Origin: Flagellimonas aequoris
GTDB lineage: Bacteria; Bacteroidota; Bacteroidia; Flavobacteriales; Flavobacteriaceae
Reading direction: 5' to 3'
Length of the DNA stretch: 64,000 nt
Assembly (NCBI RefSeq): GCF_003584165.1
Contig: NZ_QXFJ01000017.1
Span: 124,001 to 188,000 of the forward strand
A model generated the notes under the pieces. That model was given only the letters and a program-made list of their open reading frames with translations, was not told where the DNA came from and did no database searches. The stretch's first letter is position 1; the number at the start of each line of letters is the position of its first letter. This document shows positions 40,847 to 50,004 of this stretch, one piece after another. Both the position numbers and the translations under genes were made by a program.

Positions 40847-43615
40847 ATGGCAGATACACCTTACATTACAAAAAAGAAGATTACGGTAAATGGGAAAGAT
40901 TATGGATATTATAGCCTTGGGGAACTCAAAAAACAGGGCCATGATATTGATCGATTGCCATTTTCCATCCGTATCCTATTGGAAAATGCCCTACGGAACC
41001 ATGATGGGTTCTCGGTAACCCAGGAAAATATTGAAACCCTTTTGCATTGGGGGTCCAAACCCTCCAACAAGGATATTCCCTTTAAGCCGGCCCGGGTATT
41101 GATGCAGGACTTTACCGGTGTTCCTGCGGTCGTCGACATAGCATCGTTACGTGCCGAGTTGGCCCGAAAGGGCAAGGATCCGAAAACGATCAATCCCTTG
41201 GTCCCCGTTGATCTGGTCATTGACCATTCCGTCCAGGTGGATTTTTTTGGCACGGCCTATTCCTATGATCGAAACATCGAAAAGGAATACCAACGGAACC
41301 AAGAGCGCTATGCGTTTTTGAAGTGGGCACAGAAATTCTTCTCCAATTTTAGGGTGGTCCCCCCGGGAATGGGAATTTGTCATCAAGTCAATTTGGAATA
41401 TTTCTCAAAAGGTGTCATTGAAAGGGACGGTGAACTTTTTCCGGATACCTTGGTCGGAACGGATAGTCACACACCCATGGTCAATGGAATCGGTGTATTG
41501 GCCTGGGGGGTCGGGGGCATCGAGGCCGAGGCTGCCGTATTGGGGCAACCTCTTTACTTTATCATGCCGGAGGTCATTGGCCTTAGGCTCAAGGGCAGAC
41601 TTCCTTTGGGGTCCACGGCCACCGATTTGGTATTGACCGTGGCCAACCTGTTGAGGCAAGAGGGGGTCGTGGGAAAATTTGTGGAAGTCTTTGGCCCAGG
41701 ATTGGATCACCTTTCCGTGCCGGATCGGGCCACCATTGGCAATATGTCGCCAGAATTTGGGTGCACCGTCACCTACTTCCCCATTGATGACAAGACCCTT
41801 GAATATATGAGGGCGAGCAATCGTCCTGAAGAACAACTGGCATTGGTGGAATCCTATTGTAGGACCAATATGCTCTGGCGGGAGCATGAGGACCGCATCG
41901 CCTACACCAAGGTCCTTGAGCTGGACATCTCGACCATAGAACCCACGGTGGCGGGCCCCAAGAGACCTCAGGACAAAATCTTACTGAAAAATCTAAAATC
42001 CACGTTTATAGATTTCCTCTCCCAATCCCATCACAGGGATTATATATCCCCTGACCATAGGACAATGCCCACCTTAGGATCCCTATCCCATAAGCAAGGT
42101 CACCAATCTCCTCCTTCCGGTTCGGAGCATTTGGGCACCAAGGAAAGGAAAGCGCTCAGAACGGCTTGGATCGACCAGGATAATGATGGGTTCATGCTTG
42201 CGGATGGTTCGGTCGTCATTGCGGCCATTACCTCCTGCACCAACACCTCCAACCCCTACGTGATGATCGGGGCGGGCCTTTTGGCCAAAAAGGCCCGGGA
42301 GCGGGGCATTGATGTCAGGCCATGGGTAAAGACTTCCCTTGCCCCCGGTTCCAAAGTGGTCACCGATTATTTGGAAAGAGCGGATTTGATGAAGGATCTG
42401 GAGGCCCTACAATTCCATTTGGTCGGTTATGGGTGTACTTCATGCATTGGAAATTCGGGGCCCTTGCCCCCTCCCATTGCCCAAGCGATTGACCAACACC
42501 AATTGGTGGCCGCCTCGGTATTGTCGGGCAATCGAAATTTTGAGGCCAGGGTACACCCCCAGGTAAAAATGAACTTTCTAATGTCCCCCATGCTGGTGGT
42601 CGCCTATGCCCTGGCGGGAAGAGTCGATATTGATTTGACCCAGGAGCCCATAAGCCATGATAGGAACGGACAAGCCGTATATCTCAAGGACATCTGGCCA
42701 ACGGATTCCGAGATCAATTCCATTTTGGCCGATGTGCTTTCCCCTAGGGACTTTGCCAAAAACTACGGGGAAATCTTTGCGGGCAACAAGAGCTGGAAGG
42801 CCCTCGAGGTCCCAACCGGAGAACTGTACCACTGGGACGGGGGTTCCACCTACATCAAGGAGGCACCCTTCTTCAACGACCTTCCAACAGCGGTACCGGA
42901 AACATTGGACATCAAAAATGCAAGGGCCCTATTGGTATTGGGGGACAGTATCACCACAGACCATATTTCCCCGGCGGGCTCCTTTGATGAAAATTCGGCA
43001 GCGGGCCGTTATTTGGTCAGTTGTGGGGTAAGCCCAAGGGATTTCAATTCCTATGGGAGCCGTCGGGGCAATGATGCGGTCATGGTTCGGGGCACCTTTG
43101 CCAATGTCCGTATCAAGAACGGGCTTGTGGACCAAGAAGGGGGATACACCCGGTATCTGCACACAGGTGAGGTGATGACGGTCTTTGATGCCGCCATGAA
43201 ATACAAGCAAGACCAAACACCCTTGGTCGTTCTGGCCGGTAAGGAATATGGTAGTGGTTCTTCCAGGGATTGGGCGGCCAAGGGCACTTTTCTTTTGGGG
43301 GTCCAATGTGTATTGGCCGAAAGTTTTGAACGGATCCACAGGAGCAACCTAATAGGCATGGGCGTTTTGCCCATCCAATACCAACAGGGCGATACAGCAA
43401 AAAAATTAAATCTCGATGGTTATGAAATTTTCACCATTACCGGGATAATGGAAGATCTGAAACCTCTAAAAGACCTTGAGGTGATTGCCCAAAAACAAAA
43501 TGGAACCCATGTGAGGTTCAAGGCAACGGTCCGATTGGATTCGGATATTGAAATTGCCTACTATCGCAACGGTGGCATATTACAGTATGTACTGCGCCAA
43601 TATTTAAATCAATAA
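40847..43615 (+). CDS. acnA: aconitate hydratase AcnA
   Basis: Citrate to isocitrate isomerase of the TCA cycle, 922 residues, AcnA/IRP type. [4Fe-4S] cysteines are in AAITSCTNTSNPYV (about 465) and GYGCTSCIGNSGPL (about 531, two Cys). The C-terminal swivel domain has GDSITTDHISPAGS and GKEYGSGSSRDWAAKG. The cluster is NO- and superoxide-sensitive. It is 148 bases after the cupin, so may have its own promoter. AcnA types are often the stress-stable form. Confidence 0.96.
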   Translation: MADTPYITKKKITVNGKDYGYYSLGELKKQGHDIDRLPFSIRILLENALRNHDGFSVTQENIETLLHWGSKPSNKDIPFKPARVLMQDFTGVPAVVDIASLRAELARKGKDPKTINPLVPVDLVIDHSVQVDFFGTAYSYDRNIEKEYQRNQERYAFLKWAQKFFSNFRVVPPGMGICHQVNLEYFSKGVIERDGELFPDTLVGTDSHTPMVNGIGVLAWGVGGIEAEAAVLGQPLYFIMPEVIGLRLKGRLPLGSTATDLVLTVANLLRQEGVVGKFVEVFGPGLDHLSVPDRATIGNMSPEFGCTVTYFPIDDKTLEYMRASNRPEEQLALVESYCRTNMLWREHEDRIAYTKVLELDISTIEPTVAGPKRPQDKILLKNLKSTFIDFLSQSHHRDYISPDHRTMPTLGSLSHKQGHQSPPSGSEHLGTKERKALRTAWIDQDNDGFMLADGSVVIAAITSCTNTSNPYVMIGAGLLAKKARERGIDVRPWVKTSLAPGSKVVTDYLERADLMKDLEALQFHLVGYGCTSCIGNSGPLPPPIAQAIDQHQLVAASVLSGNRNFEARVHPQVKMNFLMSPMLVVAYALAGRVDIDLTQEPISHDRNGQAVYLKDIWPTDSEINSILADVLSPRDFAKNYGEIFAGNKSWKALEVPTGELYHWDGGSTYIKEAPFFNDLPTAVPETLDIKNARALLVLGDSITTDHISPAGSFDENSAAGRYLVSCGVSPRDFNSYGSRRGNDAVMVRGTFANVRIKNGLVDQEGGYTRYLHTGEVMTVFDAAMKYKQDQTPLVVLAGKEYGSGSSRDWAAKGTFLLGVQCVLAESFERIHRSNLIGMGVLPIQYQQGDTAKKLNLDGYEIFTITGIMEDLKPLKDLEVIAQKQNGTHVRFKATVRLDSDIEIAYYRNGGILQYVLRQYLNQ

Positions 43616-43675
43616 AATCAAGGAAGACCTACAACGGTCCCTCGAATAGTATATTAATCTTTAAAACAGAGACCT

Positions 43676-44092
43676 ATGAAACGTAAAGCCAATGCCGTTT
43701 GGAGCGGATCCCTAAAGGAAGGAGAAGGTACCATTACCACCCAGAGCAAGGTACTGGACAACCATAAATATTGCTTCAATTCCCGGTTCGGGGATGGTAA
43801 GGCCACCAATCCGGATGAATTGCTCGCCGCGGCACATGCCAGCTGCTTTGCCATGGCCCTGAGCCTTTTTCTCAACGAAGCCGGGTTTACGGCAGAATCC
43901 CTGGATGTCACCAGCACGGTCTCCATGGATGTGGATTCCCTTGAGCTCACCAAATCCCATTTGACCTTACGGGCCATCATACCCGACATCGACCAAGAAA
44001 CGTTTTTGGAGTGTGCCCATGAGGCCAAGGACAATTGCCCTGTCAGCAAGGCCCTGGATCTGGAAATAACCTTGGATGCGGAATTACAATAA
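43676..44092 (+). CDS. OsmC-family peroxide-resistance protein
   Basis: A 138-residue OsmC/Ohr-type thiol peroxidase acting on organic hydroperoxides. The two redox cysteines are in HASCFAMALS (about residue 59) and KDNCPVSKAL (about 122), as in OsmC. It starts a run of redox genes (two AhpD-like, SDR, DUF488) in the same direction. No signal peptide; cytoplasmic. Confidence 0.92.
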   Translation: MKRKANAVWSGSLKEGEGTITTQSKVLDNHKYCFNSRFGDGKATNPDELLAAAHASCFAMALSLFLNEAGFTAESLDVTSTVSMDVDSLELTKSHLTLRAIIPDIDQETFLECAHEAKDNCPVSKALDLEITLDAELQ

Positions 44093-44116
44093 CCATTCCT
44101 ACAAAACAGAAATACG

Positions 44117-44431
44117 ATGAGCAAAGAAACAGAATTGGCACAAAAAAAGGCCAGTCTTGCCCCGAACCAGGTTGAAGCTTGGCGCAAGTTCAGTCGAACG
44201 GTCTTCAAGGAGGGGGTCCTGGACGAAAAGACAAAACAACTTATAGCGGTAGCGGTGGCCCATGTCACACAATGTCCTTGGTGTATCAAGGCGCACACCC
44301 CATTGGCATTGCGCAAAGGGGCAAGTAAGGAAGAGATTATGGAGGCCATTTGGGTGGCCGCTGAAATGCGGGCCGGAGCCGCCTACTCCCACGCCAATAT
44401 CGCCATGGAGGAAATGGAAAACAATCCGTGA
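44117..44431 (+). CDS. carboxymuconolactone decarboxylase/AhpD-like protein
   Basis: A 104-residue single AhpD-like domain with the redox motif CPWC (TQCPWCIKAH, about residue 53) and HANIA near the end. AhpD proteins reduce peroxiredoxins or lipoylated partners. Starts 24 bases after OsmC; the likely partner could be the OsmC protein next door. Length is typical of a single-domain member. Confidence 0.9.
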   Translation: MSKETELAQKKASLAPNQVEAWRKFSRTVFKEGVLDEKTKQLIAVAVAHVTQCPWCIKAHTPLALRKGASKEEIMEAIWVAAEMRAGAAYSHANIAMEEMENNP

Positions 44432-44441
44432 AACCTACGTT

Positions 44442-44909
44442 ATGAAAGAACGATTGGACATCCTGAAATCAAATTCCACGGCCTTAAAAGGGCTGGTAGA
44501 AATGGAAAGATGCGCTTCCGATTCAAATCTTAAGCCTTCCCTATGTGAACTGGTGAAGCTAAGAATCTCCCAGATCAACGGTAACGACAAATGTCTGGAC
44601 ATGCACCTAGGGAATGCCTTGGCCACAGGTGAAAGCGAGCAGCGTTTAGTGGCCCTGGGCAAGTGGGAACGCTCCGCCTTGTTTTCAGAACGGGAAAGGG
44701 CCGCTTTGGCATGGACCGAGGCATTGACCCTGATCGCGGCCCATGAAATCCCGGATGAACTGTATAAGACCGCACGGGGCTATTTTTCCGAAGAAGATCT
44801 TGTCGCATTGACCTTTTGCATCATTGCCACCAATGGTTGGAACCGCTTGTCCAAGTGTTTCCATACGGTATGTGGCGGTACTGATCAAGAAAAAAACAAT
44901 ACCACTTAA
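44442..44909 (+). CDS. AhpD/CMD-like protein with altered redox motif
   Basis: A 155-residue AhpD-like protein. Family core SQINGNDKCLDMHLGNAL is clear, but where relatives have C-x2-C (like INGCAYCIDMH), here the first Cys is replaced by Asn and only the second Cys remains. Thus disulfide exchange is lost or altered. Start at 44442, 10 bases after the previous stop; longer frames read through that gene. Possibly a regulatory or structural partner of the intact AhpD, or a decarboxylase. Other cysteines (ERCASDSN, PSLCELVK, TFCIIATN) exist. Confidence 0.82.
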   Translation: MKERLDILKSNSTALKGLVEMERCASDSNLKPSLCELVKLRISQINGNDKCLDMHLGNALATGESEQRLVALGKWERSALFSERERAALAWTEALTLIAAHEIPDELYKTARGYFSEEDLVALTFCIIATNGWNRLSKCFHTVCGGTDQEKNNTT

Positions 44910-44913
44910 ACCT

Positions 44914-45618
44914 ATGGAACTCAAGAACAAGATAGCCGTGGTCACCGGGGCCGGCAAGGGCTTGGGAAAGGCCATTTCGACTTCGCTTGTAAACAAAGGG
45001 GCGTTGGTCTATGGGTTGGCCCGTACCGAAACCGACTTGATCGCACTGCGCACCACACTAGGGAGCCATTTTGTCCCGGTACCCCTTGATATTTCGGATC
45101 GGGAACAAGTCATGGGGTGGGTAGCGGAAACATTTTCAGGGATGCGGCCCCCGCAAATCCTGATCAACAATGCAGGAGCGGGATATTTTGCAAAAATCGA
45201 TGCACTGTCATGGGAACAGTGGGATGAAATGATCGGGACCAACCTCAACGGCCTTTTTTATATGACGACTGGGCTGGTCCCTTTGATGAAAAAGCAAAAG
45301 GAAACGTGTCACATCATCAATATCGGTTCCATATTGGGAAAGACCACAAGACAGGAAGCGGCGGTCTATTGCCTGACCAAATATGGGGTACAGGGATTTA
45401 GTTCGGCCCTGTTCAAGGAGTTGCGCTCCCATAACATCAGGGTAAGCTGTTTAAATCCAGGGTCCATTGCCACAAGGTTCTTTGAGGACTCCGGTATCCT
45501 TCCCAATGATAGCATGATCGCGCCACAAGCGCTTGCCGATTTGGCAATCTATGTTCTGGAGACCCCGGATACGCTATTGATCGACGAATTGACTATACGT
45601 CCCATGTCTCCCAAATGA
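44914..45618 (+). CDS. short-chain dehydrogenase/reductase
   Basis: A 234-residue SDR: cofactor motif TGAGKGLGKA (11-20), structural NNAGAG (about 86-91), catalytic Ser in INIGSILG (about 138) and Y-x3-K in YCLTKYG (about 151-155). Classic NAD(P)-dependent oxidoreductase; substrate unknown. Start at 44914 chosen because the Rossmann strand begins there; upstream extension would overlap the AhpD-like gene. Five bases after it, so likely co-transcribed. Confidence 0.9.
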   Translation: MELKNKIAVVTGAGKGLGKAISTSLVNKGALVYGLARTETDLIALRTTLGSHFVPVPLDISDREQVMGWVAETFSGMRPPQILINNAGAGYFAKIDALSWEQWDEMIGTNLNGLFYMTTGLVPLMKKQKETCHIINIGSILGKTTRQEAAVYCLTKYGVQGFSSALFKELRSHNIRVSCLNPGSIATRFFEDSGILPNDSMIAPQALADLAIYVLETPDTLLIDELTIRPMSPK

Positions 45619-45654
45619 TCACCACTTGAAAATAAGGTTTCAGCACACATTAAA

Positions 45655-46014
45655 ATGTCAAAAATTAAGATCAAACGGATATATGAAGCCTCATCCAACA
45701 AAGATGGCTACCGTATACTGGTAGATCGGATCTGGCCCAGGGGGGTGTCGAAAGGAAAAGCAAAGATCGATTGTTGGAAGAAAGAAATCGCCCCTTCGGA
45801 AAACTTGAGAAAATGGTTTGACCACGACCCTGATAGATTTTGGGAATTTGCAAAAAAATACCTCATTGAACTGGAAGACAAACAAGAGGTATTGGATGAA
45901 ATTGCCAGAAAGGCCAAAAAGCAGAACGTGACCTTGCTTTATGGTGCGAAGGACACCAAACACAATCATGCCCTGGTATTACAGTGTGTCTTGGAGGGAA
46001 GGGTAAGCTATTGA
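45655..46014 (+). CDS. DUF488 family protein
   Basis: A 119-residue DUF488 protein with the family signature YRILVDRIWPRGVSKGKAKI and LLYGAKDTKHNHALVL. Biochemical role unknown; often near stress genes. Cytoplasmic. Lies 36 bases after the SDR gene and 121 bases before the third hemoglobin. Confidence 0.9.
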   Translation: MSKIKIKRIYEASSNKDGYRILVDRIWPRGVSKGKAKIDCWKKEIAPSENLRKWFDHDPDRFWEFAKKYLIELEDKQEVLDEIARKAKKQNVTLLYGAKDTKHNHALVLQCVLEGRVSY

Positions 46015-46135
46015 TCTGTTGGTAATCCATTCACCTATGAAAAGTAATGGGATGGTAAACTAGATGTTCATTGTGATAAATGGACAACCCATGTAGGATC
46101 CCTACCAAGTTTAATGGTCATTATGCATAAAAGCC

Positions 46136-46528
46136 ATGGAAAAAGAAATTAAGCATGATATTTTGGATAGAAGCGATGTTGATCTTCTGGTCCGTACCTT
46201 CTATGGCAAGATACGGGAACACGAAACGCTTGGTCCCATATTCGATCAAATGGTCATGGACTGGGAAAGTCACTTCGAACTGTTGACCGATTTTTGGGAG
46301 TCCCAGTTATTTCTGGTCAAAAAATACAAAGGCAACCCCATTAAGGTACATCAGGCTGTCGATAAAAGGATAAATGGAACCCTCACGATGGAACACTTTG
46401 GCCAATGGCTCAATCTATGGCTCCAGACCTTGGACCAGCTTTTCGAGGGAGAAAGGGCATGGATCGCAAAAAACCGGGCCAGAAAGATTGCCACCATGCT
46501 TTATGTAAACATTTTTGAAAACCGATAA
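46136..46528 (+). CDS. group III truncated hemoglobin (copy 3)
   Basis: A 130-residue group III-type globin, more divergent than the other two: LVRTFYGKIREHE, HFELLTDFWESQLFL, YKGNPIKVHQAV and HFGQWLNLWLQTLDQLF. The ATG at 46136 is first. It lacks the Tyr-Gly-Ser-Pro form, so ligand chemistry may differ. No promoter motif recognised just upstream. Followed by a 245-base gap that contains an ECF-type promoter. Confidence 0.9.
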   Translation: MEKEIKHDILDRSDVDLLVRTFYGKIREHETLGPIFDQMVMDWESHFELLTDFWESQLFLVKKYKGNPIKVHQAVDKRINGTLTMEHFGQWLNLWLQTLDQLFEGERAWIAKNRARKIATMLYVNIFENR

Positions 46529-46591
46529 GATAAGGATCATATGCCTTTGCTTTCACCATATTCCATAGTGTTGACATTAAATCCTTTAAAG

Positions 46592-46625
46592 TTTTGTAAC
46601 CGATTCCCTTTAAAATCATCCAATG
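46592..46625 (+). promoter_or_regulatory. ECF sigma promoter P3
   Basis: TTTTGTAACC (46592-46601), 15 bases, CATCCAATG (46617-46625). Same boxes and spacing as the sigma gene promoter. The next gene begins at 46774, giving a leader of about 135 bases with no other gene between. Confidence 0.75.
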
Positions 46626-46773
46626 TTCAATGGACGTAATCTTTTGGTGTCCCTACGAAACTGGGGGATATTTTTATTTGAGTGTGAGACAGCAAACATC
46701 TTTTAAAGCGCCTTGGATGTTCTCATATTGCTTCCATGGGCGACCAATATCTTGATAGGAATTTTAGTATAGC

Positions 46774-47289
46774 ATGGGCTTCATAAGCATAGGTTTCAGT
46801 AAAGTACTCTTATTTTTTGCACTACTCCTTTGTCCTTTTATCCACATCTTATTGAAACGGGGGCTTTATGGTAAGTTGTCCAAAACTGATATAGGGCATT
46901 TTATACCCTTCTTTTTGGCTGTCTTTTTTTTTAAGGTCCTTCAACCTTATGATTGGGTGGATTGGGAAGGTCTGTTCAACTGGTTGGGTATTTTTGAGTT
47001 GTTATATGTAATGGTCTATACCACCCTATCCTTCCTTTTGATCTATGGGTTTACAGAAACCTCCCGTACATTGAAGGAAAGATTGTTTGCCTATAAGTTT
47101 ATTGGCCTGTATTTTATTTTGTTCATCACCATATACAGGTTCAATCTGGATTTTGTAAATATTACCCAAGGCCAAAGAATCCTATCCTATAGTCTCGCAT
47201 CCATCTTTGGTTTTGGATCGTTTATGATACTTGGGATTGATTTGGCTCTTGAATTTTATAAAAATTGTCGTGATAAAAACAAACATTGA
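46774..47289 (+). CDS. five-helix membrane protein
   Basis: A 171-residue protein with about five hydrophobic helices and no signal peptide; small polar loops (KRGLYGKLSKTDIGH, ETSRTLKERLF). No family recognised. It follows an ECF-type promoter and is thus a likely member of the sigma regulon. Predicted inner-membrane location. It might be an anti-sigma-like sensor, but nothing in the sequence proves this. Confidence 0.7.
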   Translation: MGFISIGFSKVLLFFALLLCPFIHILLKRGLYGKLSKTDIGHFIPFFLAVFFFKVLQPYDWVDWEGLFNWLGIFELLYVMVYTTLSFLLIYGFTETSRTLKERLFAYKFIGLYFILFITIYRFNLDFVNITQGQRILSYSLASIFGFGSFMILGIDLALEFYKNCRDKNKH

Positions 47290-47680
47290 TCATTGAACAA
47301 TAGGTCTTCATAGCCAACATTACCCTATAAAATCATATTGATCGTTACCATTTCATACATTCAGGTTGACTGAAACTCCATGGCAGGGTAAGCCTTATGC
47401 ATTTTCAACTGGAATTGCAGCATGCCTTTGGGTGTTGGAAATCTAACCCAATAAGTAGTTCAAATCCCCATCGAGGGAGATTTTCATCCTAATAGGGCGT
47501 ATGTTTATAATTACAAAATACCACCCGCCAGATTTCATTTTTATATCATTCCGTTTGCTTTTAACTGTAATTTGGCAAGACTTACTTTCCCAATTTTACA
47601 TTCCGAAGATGTTGTATTGAGTATATGAATATTGAAATCCAATAGGTATGACCTTCTACAACAATCAGGATGGCCTGGTT
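47290..47680. other. 391-base gap without recognised feature
   Basis: Between convergent genes. I see no gene, RNA, clear palindrome or terminator. Short frames here lack codon or domain support. Confidence 0.5.
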
Positions 47681-48613
47681 TTAATCGGAAGATCTACGCA
47701 CCTTTAGCTCAGAAGGCAAGAGACATTCATAGATCAATTCATTTGTGGGCGCGAAGATGCCTCTTTTTTTGGCTTGATGCACCACATATCCGGTCAAATG
47801 TTCAAGTTCGGAGGGTCTGCCATGGATGATGTCCCTCTGCATGGAAGTGGTGCTCATATGCTCTTGGCTTTTCAGTGTTTCCAATGTCCTCTCCACATCC
47901 CTTTGGGACAATGCAATGCCCATGGTCCGGGCCAATTCCAATATTTCATAAGCAGCATCCCGAACCATTTTGAATAGGTATGGTGCAGCACAAATGGTAT
48001 TGATCTCCAACCGGGTCAAGGCCCCGACACCACTGATCGGGCAAATGAACAGGAATTTCTTCCAGAGCTCTTTTTCGATATCAAATGCAATATTATTGGC
48101 TATTCCTGCCTCTTCAAACAATTCCTTGACTTCCAATACCCGTTGCGTCAATGTATCATCCACTTCCCCGAAGGTAATACTGGGGATAAAATGGGCATGC
48201 CTAATGATCCCGGGAGCCTCAATGTAACTGATAAGATTGCAACACCCGGCCAGTACATGGCCGGATGTCAACAACTTGGTGATTCTTTGGGTATTGTCCA
48301 CACCATTTTGCAGTGGTAGGATCACCGTATGTGGCAAAAGATGTGGTCGAAGATGCCCAATGGCCTCGGGAATCTGCCAGCTCTTTACACCCAACAACAC
48401 CAGATCGGGCACTCCAATGGAAGCGACATCATCTGTGATCATATTGGGACGAACGGTAAAGTCACCTTGCCAACTCTTGACCAACAGACCATTTTCATGT
48501 ATTGCTTCGAAATGTTTTCCCCTGGCCAAAAATGTGACATGATGGTCGGTAAGTGCCAATTTACCGCCAAAATAGCCACCGATTCCCCCGACGCCATAAA
48601 CAAGGATATTCAA
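47681..48613 (-). CDS. panE: ketopantoate reductase (PanE/ApbA family)
   Basis: NAD(P)H-dependent 2-dehydropantoate reductase of pantothenate synthesis, or an ApbA-like relative. Start: NILVYGVGGIGGYFGG is the family N-terminus, so the TTG at 48613 is the natural start; no ATG fits. Other motifs: ILPLQNGVDN and WKKFLFICPISGVGAL with the catalytic Lys. It is 10 bases after metY on the same strand. Length 310 is normal. Confidence 0.87.
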   Translation of the reverse strand: MNILVYGVGGIGGYFGGKLALTDHHVTFLARGKHFEAIHENGLLVKSWQGDFTVRPNMITDDVASIGVPDLVLLGVKSWQIPEAIGHLRPHLLPHTVILPLQNGVDNTQRITKLLTSGHVLAGCCNLISYIEAPGIIRHAHFIPSITFGEVDDTLTQRVLEVKELFEEAGIANNIAFDIEKELWKKFLFICPISGVGALTRLEINTICAAPYLFKMVRDAAYEILELARTMGIALSQRDVERTLETLKSQEHMSTTSMQRDIIHGRPSELEHLTGYVVHQAKKRGIFAPTNELIYECLLPSELKVRRSSD

Positions 48614-48623
48614 AATATGTGTT

Positions 48624-49919
48624 TTAATGCTCGACCAGGTCAAAAGCCTGTCTTAAATCCTTTTTAAGGTCCTCCACATCTTCAAGACCAACGGACAACC
48701 GTATCATATCCTCGGTAACACCGGCCAGTTCCTGTTCTTCCTTTTGAAGTTGTTGGTGCGTGGTACTGGCAGGGTGTACGATCAAGGACTTGGTATCGCC
48801 AATATTGACCAAAAGTGAGAACAATTTCGTCCCGTCCACCACTATTTTTGCTGCATCAAACCCTCCTTTGACACCAAAAGTGACAATACCGCTCTGGCCT
48901 TCTGGCATGTATTCGGAGGCCAGTTGAAAATAGGGGCTACTTTCCAGACCGGGATAATTGACCCATTGCACTTCTTCTTGTGCTTCCAACCATTTGGCCA
49001 GGGCCAAACTGTTTTCTGAATGTCTTTTTACACGGATCCCCAGTGTTTCCAATCCCTGCAAGATCTGAAATGCATTGAAGGGACTCAAGGTGGCACCAAA
49101 GTCCCTCAATCCTTCCAATCTGGCCTTGGCGATAAAGGCTGCCTGCCCAATCTGTTCATTATAGACCAATCCATGATAGCCGGGAGAAGGTTCGTTGAAC
49201 TCTGGGAATTTTTCATTGCCCCAATCGAAGGTACCCGCATCGATGATGATACCCCCAATGGAAGTTCCGTTCCCATTGATATATTTGGTCAACGAATGTA
49301 CTACGATATTGGCCCCGTGTTCAATGGGCCTCAATAAGTATGGAGTGGCCACCGTATTGTCCACGATAAGTGGGATATCGAGACCCTTGGCCACATCCGC
49401 TATTTTCTTAATATCCGGAACATCCAATTTGGGATTGCCCAAGGATTCCAGAAAATAGGCCTTCGTATTGACCCTAGTGGCAGTTTTAAAACTTTCCGGA
49501 TCGGAGACGTCCACAAAGGTGGTGCTGATCCCCAATCTCGGTAAGGTCACATTGAAAAGGTTAAACGTTCCACCGTAAAGGCTATTGGAGGCAACAATAT
49601 GGTCCCCTGCTTTCAAAAGGGTGAGAATCGCTGTAGAAATCGCGGACATCCCCGAGGAAGTGCACAGGGCACCGATCCCTCCTTCCAGGTCCGCCATCCG
49701 TTTTTCCAAAATATCGGTTGTGGGATTGTTCAGCCTTGTATAGATATAACCAGGTTCGGATAGATTGAACAAATTGGCCGCATGGTCACAGTCATGGAAC
49801 ACATAGGAGGTGGATTGATAGATCGGGACCGCCCTGGTACCCGCAGTAGCCTGGACATCATGTCCCGAATGTATCGATCTTGTAGCAAATTTTTGAATGT
49901 TGGAATTGTTCATGGTCAT
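48624..49919 (-). CDS. metY: O-acetylhomoserine sulfhydrylase (MetY-type)
   Basis: PLP enzyme that puts sulfide onto O-acetylhomoserine to give homocysteine. The 431-residue protein has the PLP Lys in VVHSLTKYINGNGTS, plus YSRxNNPT-like YTRLNNPTTD and SSGMSAIST. Its length and the GNGTSIGG and IHPASTTHQ segments are of the MetY group rather than MetB. It uses sulfide made by the CysIJ reductase encoded on the same strand. Confidence 0.92.
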   Translation of the reverse strand: MTMNNSNIQKFATRSIHSGHDVQATAGTRAVPIYQSTSYVFHDCDHAANLFNLSEPGYIYTRLNNPTTDILEKRMADLEGGIGALCTSSGMSAISTAILTLLKAGDHIVASNSLYGGTFNLFNVTLPRLGISTTFVDVSDPESFKTATRVNTKAYFLESLGNPKLDVPDIKKIADVAKGLDIPLIVDNTVATPYLLRPIEHGANIVVHSLTKYINGNGTSIGGIIIDAGTFDWGNEKFPEFNEPSPGYHGLVYNEQIGQAAFIAKARLEGLRDFGATLSPFNAFQILQGLETLGIRVKRHSENSLALAKWLEAQEEVQWVNYPGLESSPYFQLASEYMPEGQSGIVTFGVKGGFDAAKIVVDGTKLFSLLVNIGDTKSLIVHPASTTHQQLQKEEQELAGVTEDMIRLSVGLEDVEDLKKDLRQAFDLVEH

Positions 49920-50004
49920 TATTTTATAAATGAATATTAATTGTAAATCATATAGGGTTTTGGCTGTATTCCAGCTCTTTTGCGTCTTATCTACCCGTGG
50001 TAGG

